Source: Bacillota bacterium
GTDB taxonomy: Bacteria; Bacillota; Clostridia; Acetivibrionales; DTU013
Assembly (NCBI GenBank): GCA_023399355.1
Contig: JAEWQC010000276.1
Span: forward strand, 1 to 64,000
Direction: 5' to 3'
Length of the DNA: 64,000 bases
Made by a program: the position numbers and the translations under genes. This document shows positions 9,619-18,619 of this stretch, one piece after another. The notes beneath the pieces are model-generated. The model did not search any database, was not told the DNA's origin, and saw nothing but the letters and a program-made list of their open reading frames with translations. Position 1 is the first letter of the stretch. Each line of letters begins with the position of its first letter.

Positions 9619-9667
9619 GCAAATCAACATTATATGCCACATGTAATAAATCATGTTGCATAACCCG

Positions 9668-9704
9668 TAGTTTTGTTTACAGACAGGATGGTTTCGAACT
9701 GTCT
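9668..9704 (-). promoter_or_regulatory. preQ1-I riboswitch aptamer
   Basis: On the minus strand a P1 stem GACAG/CTGTC closes a loop starting TTCGAAACC, followed by the A-rich tail TGTAAACAAAACTA that can fold back into the loop as an H-type pseudoknot. Stem-loop-A-rich-tail order and spacing match the small preQ1-I class (compare B. subtilis queC leader). It sits between a good promoter and a terminator upstream of queT, the gene class it normally controls. Confidence 0.8.
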
Positions 9705-9726
9705 TTTATTTTATTCGGCTTTCTAA

Positions 9727-9751
9727 TTTCCGGTATCTTCCATACCGGAAA
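9727..9751. other. Perfect 10 bp stem-loop in the queT leader / after the esterase gene
   Basis: TTTCCGGTAT and ATACCGGAAA flank a 5 nt loop. No U-run follows on either strand. It lies after the predicted start of the queT leader and may stabilise it or separate it from the esterase message. Confidence 0.4.
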
Positions 9752-9785
9752 CTTTCACAGACACCGTATCAATAGAGCCTTCATT

Positions 9786-9814
9786 ATTTTACACCATATA
9801 CAGGGTGACTGCAA
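9786..9814 (-). promoter_or_regulatory. Sigma-A promoter for the queT leader
   Basis: On the minus strand, -35 TTGCAG, a 17 bp spacer and -10 TAAAAT place the transcript start near 9779, about 75 nt before the riboswitch aptamer. Confidence 0.6.
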
Positions 9815-9842
9815 CCATTTTTATACCCGTCCGCACTTGTAC

Positions 9843-10760
9843 TTAGTCCTTCGCAGTGTAGAATTTAAGGTAATCTTTCTCACTGGCCTGTCTCAATGTA
9901 TGTCCACCGTCCATCAAATGGATTTCCGATTTGATTCCCCTCTTCTGTAAGGCATCATACAGGGATTGGATCCCCACAGTGAACGGATCGTTGGCCCCAC
10001 CACAATCAAGATATACGTTCAGTTTGTCAAGCCCCTTCTTTTTGTCGTACTTGACTATATCAGTTATTTCATCGGTATTCTCATTTGGAAACAGCCATTT
10101 TTCCAGCTGTTTGTCGGAATAATCGCTAGAAACCACCGCAGGACTGTATCCACCAACCTTGCTGAACAGATCGGGATGGTGGAAGGCTATACGAAGGGCG
10201 ATCATCCCCCCCATGGAGAATCCTCCGATATACCTGCCATCCGACGATGTTACGGTACGGTAATGAGCATCGATATATGGAACCAGTTCCTTGCTTAAAA
10301 ATTGATCCATGTTCCTCTCATCTAACTTCCCATCGTCCTCCACATCCTTGCTGATTTCCTTCAGTGTGGCATCCCTTGTATAGGGAAAAACCATAATGAC
10401 CGGCTCAATCCCGCCATTATCTATTAACTCGTCGGCCGTTCCGGCAATGCCTTTATCTATCCACATGGATTCATTCGAGCCATAGCCGTGCAGCCCGTAC
10501 CACACGGGATAATCTTTTTTGTCGCCGTAACCCTTCGGCAGATAGATCTTGCAAGGCATTTCCCTCCCCATGTAATTACTCTTCACAGACAGGTCCATGA
10601 TCCGGGACTCCTTTAAGGGCTCACTGACGCCGGAACTGCGACGGTCTGCGTTTATACCGCTGCAACCGCAGAACATAAGTCCTGTAAGGGCCGCTAAAGA
10701 TATCAATGCCGCATTTTTAAATTTCTTACATCTTCCTGTTTTTACACTGCTTGAACGCAT
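9843..10760 (-). CDS. Lipoprotein esterase, alpha/beta-hydrolase (putative esterase family)
   Basis: A secreted, lipid-anchored serine hydrolase of about 305 aa. The signal peptide ends in a CGC lipobox (Cys33). The fold matches the esterase D/feruloyl esterase-like group: YGLHGYG oxyanion region, GFSMGG nucleophile elbow with Ser near residue 182, and GGHT with the catalytic His near 285. The acid is probably Asp in LDCGGAND. ATG at 10760 follows GGAGG by 11 nt. Possible substrates are acetyl or feruloyl groups on plant polysaccharides; this is inferred from family only. No other polysaccharide-degradation gene is adjacent. Confidence 0.82.
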   Translation of the reverse strand: MRSSSVKTGRCKKFKNAALISLAALTGLMFCGCSGINADRRSSGVSEPLKESRIMDLSVKSNYMGREMPCKIYLPKGYGDKKDYPVWYGLHGYGSNESMWIDKGIAGTADELIDNGGIEPVIMVFPYTRDATLKEISKDVEDDGKLDERNMDQFLSKELVPYIDAHYRTVTSSDGRYIGGFSMGGMIALRIAFHHPDLFSKVGGYSPAVVSSDYSDKQLEKWLFPNENTDEITDIVKYDKKKGLDKLNVYLDCGGANDPFTVGIQSLYDALQKRGIKSEIHLMDGGHTLRQASEKDYLKFYTAKD

Positions 10761-10892
10761 AATGTAATATTCCTCCAAACTCTATATTTTAATTATATAA
10801 ATTTTTGATTATTTATATATTAACTTATTTTTGATATATTCTACATTTTTAGTAAAATTCCTCTATTTCTCAACGTTGTTCTGTTTTCTATA

Positions 10893-10935
10893 CAAAAAAG
10901 AGCTCTCCCAAAACTTTGGTTTTGAGACAAGCTCC
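10893..10935 (-). terminator. Rho-independent terminator after the GH18-SLH gene
   Basis: On the minus strand a long stem built on CAAAAC/GTTTTG and GAGCT/AGCTC is followed by six T. It lies 40 bp after the stop of the SLH-protein gene. Confidence 0.75.
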
Positions 10936-10976
10936 ATCTATTCCCGTATTAACACAATAGTTCACTTGTTTTCCGC

Positions 10977-12617
10977 TTATTTCACTGCCAATATCACACT
11001 GCTTGCAAGGTAAGGCACCGACCTGTCCATCAAGGCTGCCATCTGCCCGCGGACAATTCTGTCGCCGGGGTGGAAGCTGCCATCCGGGTAACCTTGCAGT
11101 ATTCCTGCGGCAGCTATCCTGTTTATGGCTTCATAGGACCATGGAGCGCCCTTGGGAGTAACATCCGGAAATACAGAATTTGCTGCTGTGCCAGGTTTCA
11201 GGACCCTATCGAGCAATACCGCCATCTGTTCCCTCGTTAATGTCGCATCAGGGTCAAATTTGCCGGCTCCGGTTCCTTCCACAATACCATATTTCCTGGC
11301 GGCTTCGATTTCAGTCCGTGCCCAGTGGTTTGCGGTATCGGTAAAAGTTGCCTGGTACTGGACCGCAGTGGTGTCAATGCCTAGCGCTCTTACCAGTATC
11401 ACTGCAGCCTGTGCTCTTGTAACCGGTGAATCCGGCATGAATTGCGTATCGGAGGCACCTATCATCCAACCCTTGTTAACCATATCCAGTATAGATTGTC
11501 TTGCCCAACTACTCTGTGCGTCCTTGAAGAAAACACCGTTCAGCCACAGTGAATAGTAATCCCATGTATTCTGGGTTTCCTGTCCGAGGCTCCAGCTTCC
11601 GGTGCCTTTGAGATCATACTTCTCCACAAGTGCCAGCTTGCTTTTTATGGATGCTTCATTTTCAAACCAGATGTCATATTTTCCTGCATCCAGGGTTCTG
11701 CCGAAAACCTGTGGTTTCACGTCACTGCTCAAAATAGTAATGGTCGCCTTCGGTGACTTCTGGATACTGTCGTATGTGATCTTGCCTTGATATTTCGCAA
11801 TCAGGCTTTCCACCGTCGTATTGCTGATACCGTATCCGCCATAGCTGGAGCCCTGTTTCCACAGTCTTCCGTAAAAAGCCACCCCCAGCACAAGTTTATT
11901 TGCAGGCACCTTTTCCAATGCTGCATTTATGGTTTTTTCCACAAACGGGTATCCCGCTACAGGGCCAGCCGGGCCGCCCTGATAAGACTCGTCATAAGCC
12001 ATAAGCATCAGATAGTCGCTGTATTGTGCAAGAGCCGCAAAATCATATGAACCATACCAACCTGTTGTCGAGCCGTAAGGGTTCGGTGCAACGGCGATAG
12101 ACAAGCTCTTTCCGGCAGGCAGCTTTTCTCTCAGCAGCCTCATGAAATCCGTATTGCTATCTCTTTCAGTCTCTGTTAAATTTTCAATATCCACATTTAT
12201 ACCATCAAGATTGTATTCCTCTATTGCAGATGCTATCTGCGACGCCAGCACCTCTCTATTAGCCAGTGCATTTATCCCTGTCTGCCTGTCCCAGTGGTTG
12301 CTTAAAAAGGGTGTTACCTTTACTCCCCTTGCATGCATTTCTTTTATAAAATTCCGGTCTACAGCGATTGTAAGCTTTAATGTACCATCTGCATTCAAGT
12401 CAAAATAGCTGGGTGAAATGTCATTCAGAGATCCCCCTGTACCATCTACATAATGTGTATATGAGCTTGAATTACCGAAATAGACATAGCTCATGTTGAA
12501 CCTTTCGTCCTTTTCAGAAACCGTTGCAGCAGCTGAAACAGCTCCTGCAGTATTAAAAGCAAACATTATCATTGCCAATAAGGCAAGCTTTCCTTTTAGG
12601 CCTGTTACAAAACTCAA
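10977..12617 (-). CDS. Surface-attached GH18-fold protein with three SLH domains
   Basis: An exported protein of about 546 aa. A hydrophobic signal (residues 5-30) leads into a GH18 barrel of the YaaH/CFLE type with the DGINVDIE motif near residue 140, whose Glu is the catalytic acid, and MLMAYDE further on. Three S-layer homology domains follow from about residue 364 to the end (WARQSIL..., WARTEIE..., WSYEAIN...), which bind pyruvylated wall polymers. It probably cleaves peptidoglycan or chitin-like glycans at the cell surface. TTG at 12617 is preferred because GGGGTGG precedes it by about 6 nt; the frame continues upstream without a good start. A terminator follows. Confidence 0.85.
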   Translation of the reverse strand: MSFVTGLKGKLALLAMIMFAFNTAGAVSAAATVSEKDERFNMSYVYFGNSSSYTHYVDGTGGSLNDISPSYFDLNADGTLKLTIAVDRNFIKEMHARGVKVTPFLSNHWDRQTGINALANREVLASQIASAIEEYNLDGINVDIENLTETERDSNTDFMRLLREKLPAGKSLSIAVAPNPYGSTTGWYGSYDFAALAQYSDYLMLMAYDESYQGGPAGPVAGYPFVEKTINAALEKVPANKLVLGVAFYGRLWKQGSSYGGYGISNTTVESLIAKYQGKITYDSIQKSPKATITILSSDVKPQVFGRTLDAGKYDIWFENEASIKSKLALVEKYDLKGTGSWSLGQETQNTWDYYSLWLNGVFFKDAQSSWARQSILDMVNKGWMIGASDTQFMPDSPVTRAQAAVILVRALGIDTTAVQYQATFTDTANHWARTEIEAARKYGIVEGTGAGKFDPDATLTREQMAVLLDRVLKPGTAANSVFPDVTPKGAPWSYEAINRIAAAGILQGYPDGSFHPGDRIVRGQMAALMDRSVPYLASSVILAVK

Positions 12618-12726
12618 TGTATTCCACCCCCATTCCACATATACCTTACAACATGAGCCTTTCGAAAGCAATGAACAATTTATGTAAACCAAATTAAAAC
12701 TGGTCCCTATAACGCATCTGTTTAAG

Positions 12727-12755
12727 GAAAATGTTTCGATTGCAGAAACATTTTC
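12727..12755. promoter_or_regulatory. Perfect 11 bp inverted repeat upstream of the SLH gene
   Basis: GAAAATGTTTC and GAAACATTTTC flank 7 nt, about 110 bp before the SLH-protein start. It could be an operator or an mRNA leader hairpin. No U-run is present, so it is not a typical terminator. Confidence 0.4.
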
Positions 12756-12875
12756 TTATCATCGCTGCGTTTCTACAAGGTGAAGATATGTTCACCGACA
12801 GAAAATCAAAACGATATACTCTCCCGGCTTTTTGCAAAAGCAGAAGAGCCAAGTGGTAAGGGAGATCTTTTGCCT

Positions 12876-12884
12876 TGTTATAAT
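12876..12884 (+). promoter_or_regulatory. Extended -10 promoter before the 39 aa ORF
   Basis: TGTTATAAT fits an extended -10 element on the plus strand. A start near 12891 would give a 25 nt leader before the small ORF. No clear -35 is seen. Confidence 0.4.
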
Positions 12885-12915
12885 AAGAAATAGACTAACT
12901 GAATATAAATGAAAT

Positions 12916-13035
12916 ATGAAAAGATTGATAGCCTTTTACATAACCAAAAGGAAAAAAGCGTTAATCCTGATTGCTCTCATGATTCCGCTTATATTTCTTG
13001 TACTGTTGATATTAAGTCTCGCTTCACTTCCCTGA
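12916..13035 (+). CDS. Putative 39 aa single-pass membrane peptide
   Basis: A short ORF beginning MKRLIAFYITKRKKALIL: about 14 basic/polar residues, then a hydrophobic segment of some 22 residues, then a short tail ending ASLP. It is the only plus-strand gene candidate in this neighbourhood and sits behind an extended -10 promoter. The ribosome binding site is weak, so translation is uncertain. It resembles small membrane stress peptides or type I toxins in form only; no family is recognised. Confidence 0.35.
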   Translation: MKRLIAFYITKRKKALILIALMIPLIFLVLLILSLASLP

Positions 13036-13116
13036 CTGTAATGGAAATTGCCATACGTTCATCTATTTAATTAAGATAATACTTTATTGTCATGCCGGAT
13101 CGAAAATGCTTCTGAT

Positions 13117-13143
13117 CTGAAGCTGAGCGCTGAGCTCCTTCAG
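13117..13143. other. GC-rich hairpin in the thrC downstream region
   Basis: CTGAAG...CTTCAG with an inner GAGC/GCTC pair forms a strong stem. The flanking bases carry a direct repeat TGCCGGATCG at about 13094 and 13193 and another small hairpin (GGATG-TGTC-CATCC). The 13036-13215 gap thus looks structured, but I recognise no RNA family. No U-run is present. Confidence 0.3.
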
Positions 13144-13215
13144 TGCAAGCAGGATGGACACATCCACGGTTCAGCTCTTGAATGCAGTCCTCCTGCCGGA
13201 TCGTTTGTGCAGGAT

Positions 13216-14718
13216 TTATAACTTAAGTAATTTTACTACCTCAGCTTTCATCTCTTCCCTGCCACAACTCATTTTATGAAGGATTTCTTTATCTGCAAGC
13301 CCATTTAGCCCAGCGGGTATTTTTAGCTTACATTTTTCAGCGAGGATATCCAGCAATTCGAATTCCGTTTTTCCTTTAACTGCATCCTCACCCAATATTG
13401 CTCTTGCAACACTTTCATTGAATTTGAACGGACTTGCTGTCGAAGCAATAATGGTTCTGGTCATGTCTCCGGTGGAAATCACATATTTGTCATAGACATC
13501 TATTCCAACAGCAGTATGGGTATCAACGACATAATCGTACTCGTCATAGATTGCCTTGATTGTTTTGATCGTATCCGATTCGGAAGTGCATGAAGCCCAA
13601 AATAATTCCGAAATTTTTTGTCTGGCATCTCCATTGACCGTATATTTGCCCTCGGTTTTCAGCTTGTTCATCCAATCGGACACTTGCTGTCCATCGTGTC
13701 GCGTAAGTTCAAAAAGTAATCTTTCAAGATTGCTTGAAATTAAAATATCCATGGATGGAGATATGGTCCTTTTAAACTCTCTGTTGCGATTATATACTCC
13801 CGTATTGATGAATTCGGTCAGCACATCATTATCATTGGACGCGCAAATCAGCTTTTTGATCGGAAGACCCATTTCTCGTGCATACCAGGCCGCAAGGATG
13901 TTTCCGAAATTACCTGTGGGTACCGCAAAATTTACAAGTTCGCCATTGTTTATTACTCCCGAAGCCAGAAGGTCGGCATAAGCGGAAAAATAGTAAACGA
14001 TTTGAGGTACCAGCCGCCCCCAGTTAATCGAATTTGCAGAGGAGAATTTGAAGCCTTTCTGAAGCATTTCAGCATTTAGTGCGGTATCCGAAAAAATTGC
14101 CTTCACACCGTTCTGCGTATCGTCAAAATTACCTTTGACAGCTATCGAACAGACATTTCCGCCTTCCTGCGTCACCATCTGCATCTTCTGCACCTGGCTG
14201 ACACCGTCTTCAGGGTAAAATACGATGATCCTGGTGCCCTTTACATCCTTAAATCCTTCAAGCGCAGCTTTTCCAGTATCTCCAGAGGTAGCGACCAATA
14301 TTACCGTTTCAGCATGCTCCCCTGTTTTTTCAACTGCCTTGACCAGAAAACGGGGCAGGATCTGCAGGGCTACATCTTTAAAAGCACAGGTAGGGCCATG
14401 CCACAATTCCAATATATATGCGTTGTTATTAAGCTTTCGAACGGGCACAACTGCATCTGTTTCAAATTTATTACCGCCGTAGGCACCATTAACACAATCC
14501 AGCAGTTCCTTATGGGTATAATCATCAAGATAGCGTTCAAGTATGAAGACCGCTCTCTCTCTGTAACTCATGCCTGCAAGCGCATATATTTCATCCTGGG
14601 TGAGCTTTACAGCGGTCTCCGGTACAAAAAGGCCTCCATCCGGCGCAAGCCCCTGCTTTATAGCCTCTGCCGATACGATATTGTCTGTCCCGCCGCGTGT
14701 ACTTCTATAATACATCAT
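13216..14718 (-). CDS. thrC: Threonine synthase
   Basis: PLP-dependent enzyme converting O-phosphohomoserine to threonine in the cytoplasm. It is 500 aa, the length of the longer (E. coli/fungal) class. YYRSTRGG at the start, the PLP lysine in CAFKDVALQ near residue 111 and VATSGDTGKAAL are diagnostic. ATG follows GGGGGAT closely. It is monocistronic here; hom and thrB are not in view. Confidence 0.96.
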   Translation of the reverse strand: MMYYRSTRGGTDNIVSAEAIKQGLAPDGGLFVPETAVKLTQDEIYALAGMSYRERAVFILERYLDDYTHKELLDCVNGAYGGNKFETDAVVPVRKLNNNAYILELWHGPTCAFKDVALQILPRFLVKAVEKTGEHAETVILVATSGDTGKAALEGFKDVKGTRIIVFYPEDGVSQVQKMQMVTQEGGNVCSIAVKGNFDDTQNGVKAIFSDTALNAEMLQKGFKFSSANSINWGRLVPQIVYYFSAYADLLASGVINNGELVNFAVPTGNFGNILAAWYAREMGLPIKKLICASNDNDVLTEFINTGVYNRNREFKRTISPSMDILISSNLERLLFELTRHDGQQVSDWMNKLKTEGKYTVNGDARQKISELFWASCTSESDTIKTIKAIYDEYDYVVDTHTAVGIDVYDKYVISTGDMTRTIIASTASPFKFNESVARAILGEDAVKGKTEFELLDILAEKCKLKIPAGLNGLADKEILHKMSCGREEMKAEVVKLLKL

Positions 14719-14892
14719 CTTATCCCCCTGGTATAAATGTTGTTTTAGTCGTCATATTTTCACTGTAATTCCCGCTAGTGCCCGTATTAAAAAGTTTTTT
14801 GGTCATGAGAAGCTTAACTTATATAATAATATAAATAAAGACAAAATAAAAGAAAGACTTTTAAACACTCCGGTTTTTTGCCAGGGCCAAAT

Positions 14893-15963
14893 TCAAATAT
14901 TCAGATTCATTGCCGCCTTTCTACCTGATTCATACAGGGCATGTTTTTGATCAAGAGAAAGTTCAAAATCCAGAAAACCGACACTGCCTGTATCAATTTC
15001 TCCGTTAAATGCAAGCGCAGCTGGATTGTCTTCCGGCGAGCCTATATCATGTACCGCTGTTACCAGGCTCTTAAAAATGGACAGCGGAGTCTTCAGGTTG
15101 ATGGTTTTCTTTTCAGAGGACCGCAGTCTGAAGCCTGCCGCAGGTATGCCGCTATTTCCCATCAGCCAGGTAGGATAAGAGTCAAGGACACCCCCATCCA
15201 CCAAATTGTATTGAATCAAAGTGTCTCCTTCTCTTTTGGCAATTACTACAGGCTTAAATGCAAAAGGAACAGCCGTGCTGATCCGGATAGCCCTGGCCAC
15301 CTCCAGATCATCCGGCCTGATCCCGTAAAAGGCGGCATCATCAGGCAGTATGACAACCTTCAGCCTATTGCAGTCGACGCCGGTCATCCTTGCTCTATAC
15401 CCCGATGGATTGCTCTCATCCGCCTTTCCTCCCCTAAGATCCGCAAAGGTTCTTATTCCCCTTTTTAGCAGAACCCCTGCCATCCATTCTTCAAGCAAGT
15501 CCCCGTCAAACAGACATCCATTCTTGCAAAGCTTGAGAATACCCTGCAAGATTCCCCTTTTTTGATCAGGTTCATCATGTATGTTTCTGCTGCGGGGTGT
15601 AAACTGATTCAGGAAAAGTTCCATGATTTCTGCCGGGTACAGCTTGCTTTGTCTTGCATATGCAGACAGGTATCTGACTGCGGGGACTTTCTTTTCAATG
15701 GTATTCAGACTAAACTTATCCAGTTCAAGAGCCTCTAGAGTATTCCACATTCCTTCGGTATTGTAGCCCGCACAAGCAAGAGTTGCAGCAATCGCCCCCG
15801 AAGACACGCCCGCCAGATTCACGGGCATGTAACCTTTCTTCCTGATGGCATCAAAAGTGCCCACATAGGCAATCCCCTTTACTCCTCCCCCGCCCAGCAA
15901 GATGTTCAACCGCCTTATATTCCGATACATCCACACCACCCGCCTAAAAATTCTCCGGGGCAC
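14893..15963 (-). CDS. Patatin-like phospholipase
   Basis: A 356 aa cytoplasmic acyl hydrolase with a Ser-Asp dyad. The oxyanion loop GGGGVKG lies at residues 24-30, the nucleophile motif GVSSG with Ser54, and the DGG acid motif near residue 255. The GTG start is preferred over an internal ATG because GGAGG lies 6 nt upstream. Bacterial homologues release fatty acids from membrane lipids. It lies between thrC and the TPR gene without an obvious operon partner. Confidence 0.88.
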   Translation of the reverse strand: MPRRIFRRVVWMYRNIRRLNILLGGGGVKGIAYVGTFDAIRKKGYMPVNLAGVSSGAIAATLACAGYNTEGMWNTLEALELDKFSLNTIEKKVPAVRYLSAYARQSKLYPAEIMELFLNQFTPRSRNIHDEPDQKRGILQGILKLCKNGCLFDGDLLEEWMAGVLLKRGIRTFADLRGGKADESNPSGYRARMTGVDCNRLKVVILPDDAAFYGIRPDDLEVARAIRISTAVPFAFKPVVIAKREGDTLIQYNLVDGGVLDSYPTWLMGNSGIPAAGFRLRSSEKKTINLKTPLSIFKSLVTAVHDIGSPEDNPAALAFNGEIDTGSVGFLDFELSLDQKHALYESGRKAAMNLNI

Positions 15964-16001
15964 CGAACCCCTCCAGAGTTATTTACATGCAAATCCGCAG
16001 C

Positions 16002-16039
16002 AAAAAATATAGTACTGCAATAACATCACAGTACTATAT
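16002..16039 (-). terminator. Terminator after the TPR protein gene
   Basis: A perfect 11 bp stem, ATATAGTACTG/CAGTACTATAT, with an 11 nt loop is followed on the minus strand by six T. It lies about 80 bp beyond the stop of the TPR gene. Confidence 0.7.
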
Positions 16040-16118
16040 TATCCTGGCATTTGTTGTTTCGAGCATGTACGGGCGGTAATTCCACCTCCATAACAAGGTT
16101 ATCTCCTGAAAATTTCAG

Positions 16119-17237
16119 CTATGGGTTTCTTGTCAGTTGATTTATTTTTACCTTTGCACTTCTTGCATAAGTGCTTGCCGGGTAGTCGTTTATCAATTTC
16201 TGAAACAATGCCACCGCACTTCGGGAATCCTGCAGAGTCTGGCAGCACCTTCCCATATAATACAGGGTGGCATCCATGCGATTGAATTGTGGGTAGTAAA
16301 CCTGGACTTTCTCCAGTTTCTTGAGTGAATCCTGATACTTCCGGCTGTTGTAAAGCTTGTAGCCCTGGTCATAAGATACCTTTGCCGCCAGCGGCATCAC
16401 TGTCTTACACAGTCCGTCGAATTTCACTTTCCCGGCATCTCTGAATTCAATCGTTTTCATCAGTAGAAGCATGTCCGCGGCGTTCTCATATTTTTTCGCA
16501 GACACCAGCGCATCGATATCATATAGTTTAATGACTGCCTTATAGTAGTCGGCCTGCTGCACTGCGCCATCCTTGTCCTTCTGCAGCAGATCGTATTTAT
16601 CCTTCCATTGGGCCAGTTCCGCTTCATACGAAGCTTTGTCATTGTTTTGCACAGTACTTGCATCTGTTTGGTTTGGTTCAACCTTATCGGCCTCCTTATC
16701 CGGCAGAGAAAAGAAAATCACTGCCGACAAAAGTATACCGACAATCATACCGGCTCCTATCTTTATTGCACTGCCCCAGGTATTCCGCCTGATCCTGAAC
16801 ATTGGCTCCGCCTCTTTAGGCGTCCTGACTCTTTTTAGAGGTTCTCCGGGCTGTTCGGCAGGTTTTTTTACGGACTTGCCTTTCTGAGGCTGGACCGAAT
16901 CGCTTAATCCCATCCGCTGTATGAAATTCACGGCTAAAACACTGTTCGATTCAGCTCTCATGACCCTGTCGAACATTTCAGAGGCCTTTTCGTTCTCGCC
17001 AAGGTAACTGTAACAGATCCCAAGCAGATTCATTGCCTCATAAAATTGTGGATTCATGGAGGTGGCCTTTTTAAGCTCAATTACAGCAATATCTTCGCTG
17101 CCGGACTTGAGGCTTTCTATGGCTTTGTTGTAAAGGAATATAGAATTTCTGATATTGTCAGGTACCTGTTCTGCGCCGTGTGCAATATCTTCCAGATTGA
17201 TTGCCTTGAAATTCTGGAGTTCCGCATTAAGATCCAT
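16119..17237 (-). CDS. Membrane-anchored TPR protein
   Basis: A 372 aa protein. N-terminal tetratricopeptide repeats (about residues 28-95) are followed by a basic linker, one transmembrane helix (about 155-177), a charged coiled-coil stretch, and C-terminal TPR-like repeats (ALFQKLINDYPASTYARSAK) of the BamD/YbgF kind. The N-terminus is probably cytoplasmic and the C-terminal repeats outside. It follows folC by 22 nt and likely shares its transcript. Function unknown; probably a scaffold for cell-envelope partners. Confidence 0.7.
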   Translation of the reverse strand: MDLNAELQNFKAINLEDIAHGAEQVPDNIRNSIFLYNKAIESLKSGSEDIAVIELKKATSMNPQFYEAMNLLGICYSYLGENEKASEMFDRVMRAESNSVLAVNFIQRMGLSDSVQPQKGKSVKKPAEQPGEPLKRVRTPKEAEPMFRIRRNTWGSAIKIGAGMIVGILLSAVIFFSLPDKEADKVEPNQTDASTVQNNDKASYEAELAQWKDKYDLLQKDKDGAVQQADYYKAVIKLYDIDALVSAKKYENAADMLLLMKTIEFRDAGKVKFDGLCKTVMPLAAKVSYDQGYKLYNSRKYQDSLKKLEKVQVYYPQFNRMDATLYYMGRCCQTLQDSRSAVALFQKLINDYPASTYARSAKVKINQLTRNP

Positions 17238-17258
17238 TCGTGAACCTCACCCCCAAAT

Positions 17259-18536
17259 CTATAGTCCAAAAGCACTCCGTACAGTGCCAATATAGTACAG
17301 TGACCCAAAAGCACAAATAACCTCATCGTTGGAAGCTGTCTTCATACAGATATCTACAGCACTTTTAATTGTATCACTAATTTGTACATTCTTACAATAG
17401 CGACCGGCTGCCTTTGCCAATTCTGATGCAGGCAGGGCTTTCGGGCTGTCCGTTGTGATGGCAAAAAGCCTCTTGCAGCCTGGCAGGACTGTTTTCATCA
17501 TTGCAATATAATCCTTGTCACTAAGAACACCCATGATCAAAGTGACCGGCCTCCTTGGAAAATACTCCTCTAAAGCTTTCCTGAGTACAAAAGCCCCCTC
17601 AGCATTATGAGCACTGTCAATGATGACGATCGGCTTTCTGGAAAGAATCTCAAGCCTGCCCGGCCATTTTGTGTTGAAGAGACCTCTTCTCAGCGCAGCT
17701 TCAGATATCCTGTAGCCCTTTCTTATCAGTTGCTCTGCTGCCATTATCGCTACAGCGGCATTATGGGTCTGATGGCTTCCAAGAAGACCGATCCGTAGCC
17801 CGTCATAGCTCCCATAGCTCATTATCTGGCCATCTGTTCCATATTCATGCAGCGAAAGACTGGAAAAATCAGTTTTATGGAGTGTTGCACCTCTTTCAGC
17901 GCATGCTTTTTCAAAGACCTGCTCCACCTCGGGATCCTGCCCGTAAAGGACAACATCCCCGCCGGACTTGATGATCCCGGCTTTTTCAAATGCAATCTCC
18001 TGCAACGTGTTCCCAAGCCTGTCCATGTGATCGTAACTAATGGTCGTAATCACCGCAAGCTCGGGCGTATCTATGATATTTGTCGAATCAAACCTGCCTC
18101 CAAGTCCTACCTCGAGTACAACGATATCGCATTTCCTGCGATAGTAGTACTCGAACGCAATGGCGGTAACCAGTTCAAATTCCGTCGGATGGTTTTCTCC
18201 CATCTCGAGCATCCTGTCGGCGCACTTTTTTACAAAACCAGTAATGTCCGCCAGATCCTCTTCATTTATTTCATCGTTGCCTATCCGTATTCTTTCAGTG
18301 AAACGCTGGATGAATGGAGAGGTATATATTCCGGTCCTGTATCCGGCTTCAATAAGAATACTGCTTATAAAAGCCACTGTAGAACCTTTTCCGTTCGTTC
18401 CTGCAATGTGCACGAATTTCAACTTCTTCTGCGGGTCTCCCATCAAATTCAGCAACATCCCGATATTGTGAAGTCCAAGCTTGCTGCCGAATTTCAATGT
18501 CCCGTGTATATAATCCAATGCTTCGTCATAGTTCAT
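17259..18536 (-). CDS. folC: Folylpolyglutamate synthase / dihydrofolate synthase
   Basis: ATP-dependent ligase adding glutamate to dihydropteroate and folates. It is 425 aa, normal for the family. The P-loop HIAGTNGKGST lies near residues 43-53, DYIHGTLKFG at the N-terminus and TSPFIQRFTERI near 96 are typical. Cytoplasmic. It sits 83 bp after secA and 22 nt before the TPR gene. Whether it does both reactions cannot be read from sequence. Confidence 0.95.
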   Translation of the reverse strand: MNYDEALDYIHGTLKFGSKLGLHNIGMLLNLMGDPQKKLKFVHIAGTNGKGSTVAFISSILIEAGYRTGIYTSPFIQRFTERIRIGNDEINEEDLADITGFVKKCADRMLEMGENHPTEFELVTAIAFEYYYRRKCDIVVLEVGLGGRFDSTNIIDTPELAVITTISYDHMDRLGNTLQEIAFEKAGIIKSGGDVVLYGQDPEVEQVFEKACAERGATLHKTDFSSLSLHEYGTDGQIMSYGSYDGLRIGLLGSHQTHNAAVAIMAAEQLIRKGYRISEAALRRGLFNTKWPGRLEILSRKPIVIIDSAHNAEGAFVLRKALEEYFPRRPVTLIMGVLSDKDYIAMMKTVLPGCKRLFAITTDSPKALPASELAKAAGRYCKNVQISDTIKSAVDICMKTASNDEVICAFGSLYYIGTVRSAFGL

Positions 18537-18619
18537 AATTCAATCCTGCTTTTGTAAGTTTATCTGCTGCCCGCCGCATTCTTGAAAGTACCGGGAGCAA
18601 GCTGCCGGCTCCGACAATA

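Noticed and set aside
9629..9634. Internal TATAAT as a promoter of queT
   Set aside because: It lies between aptamer and terminator on the minus strand and has no matching -35. It would still be stopped by the downstream terminator. More likely part of alternative RNA pairing.
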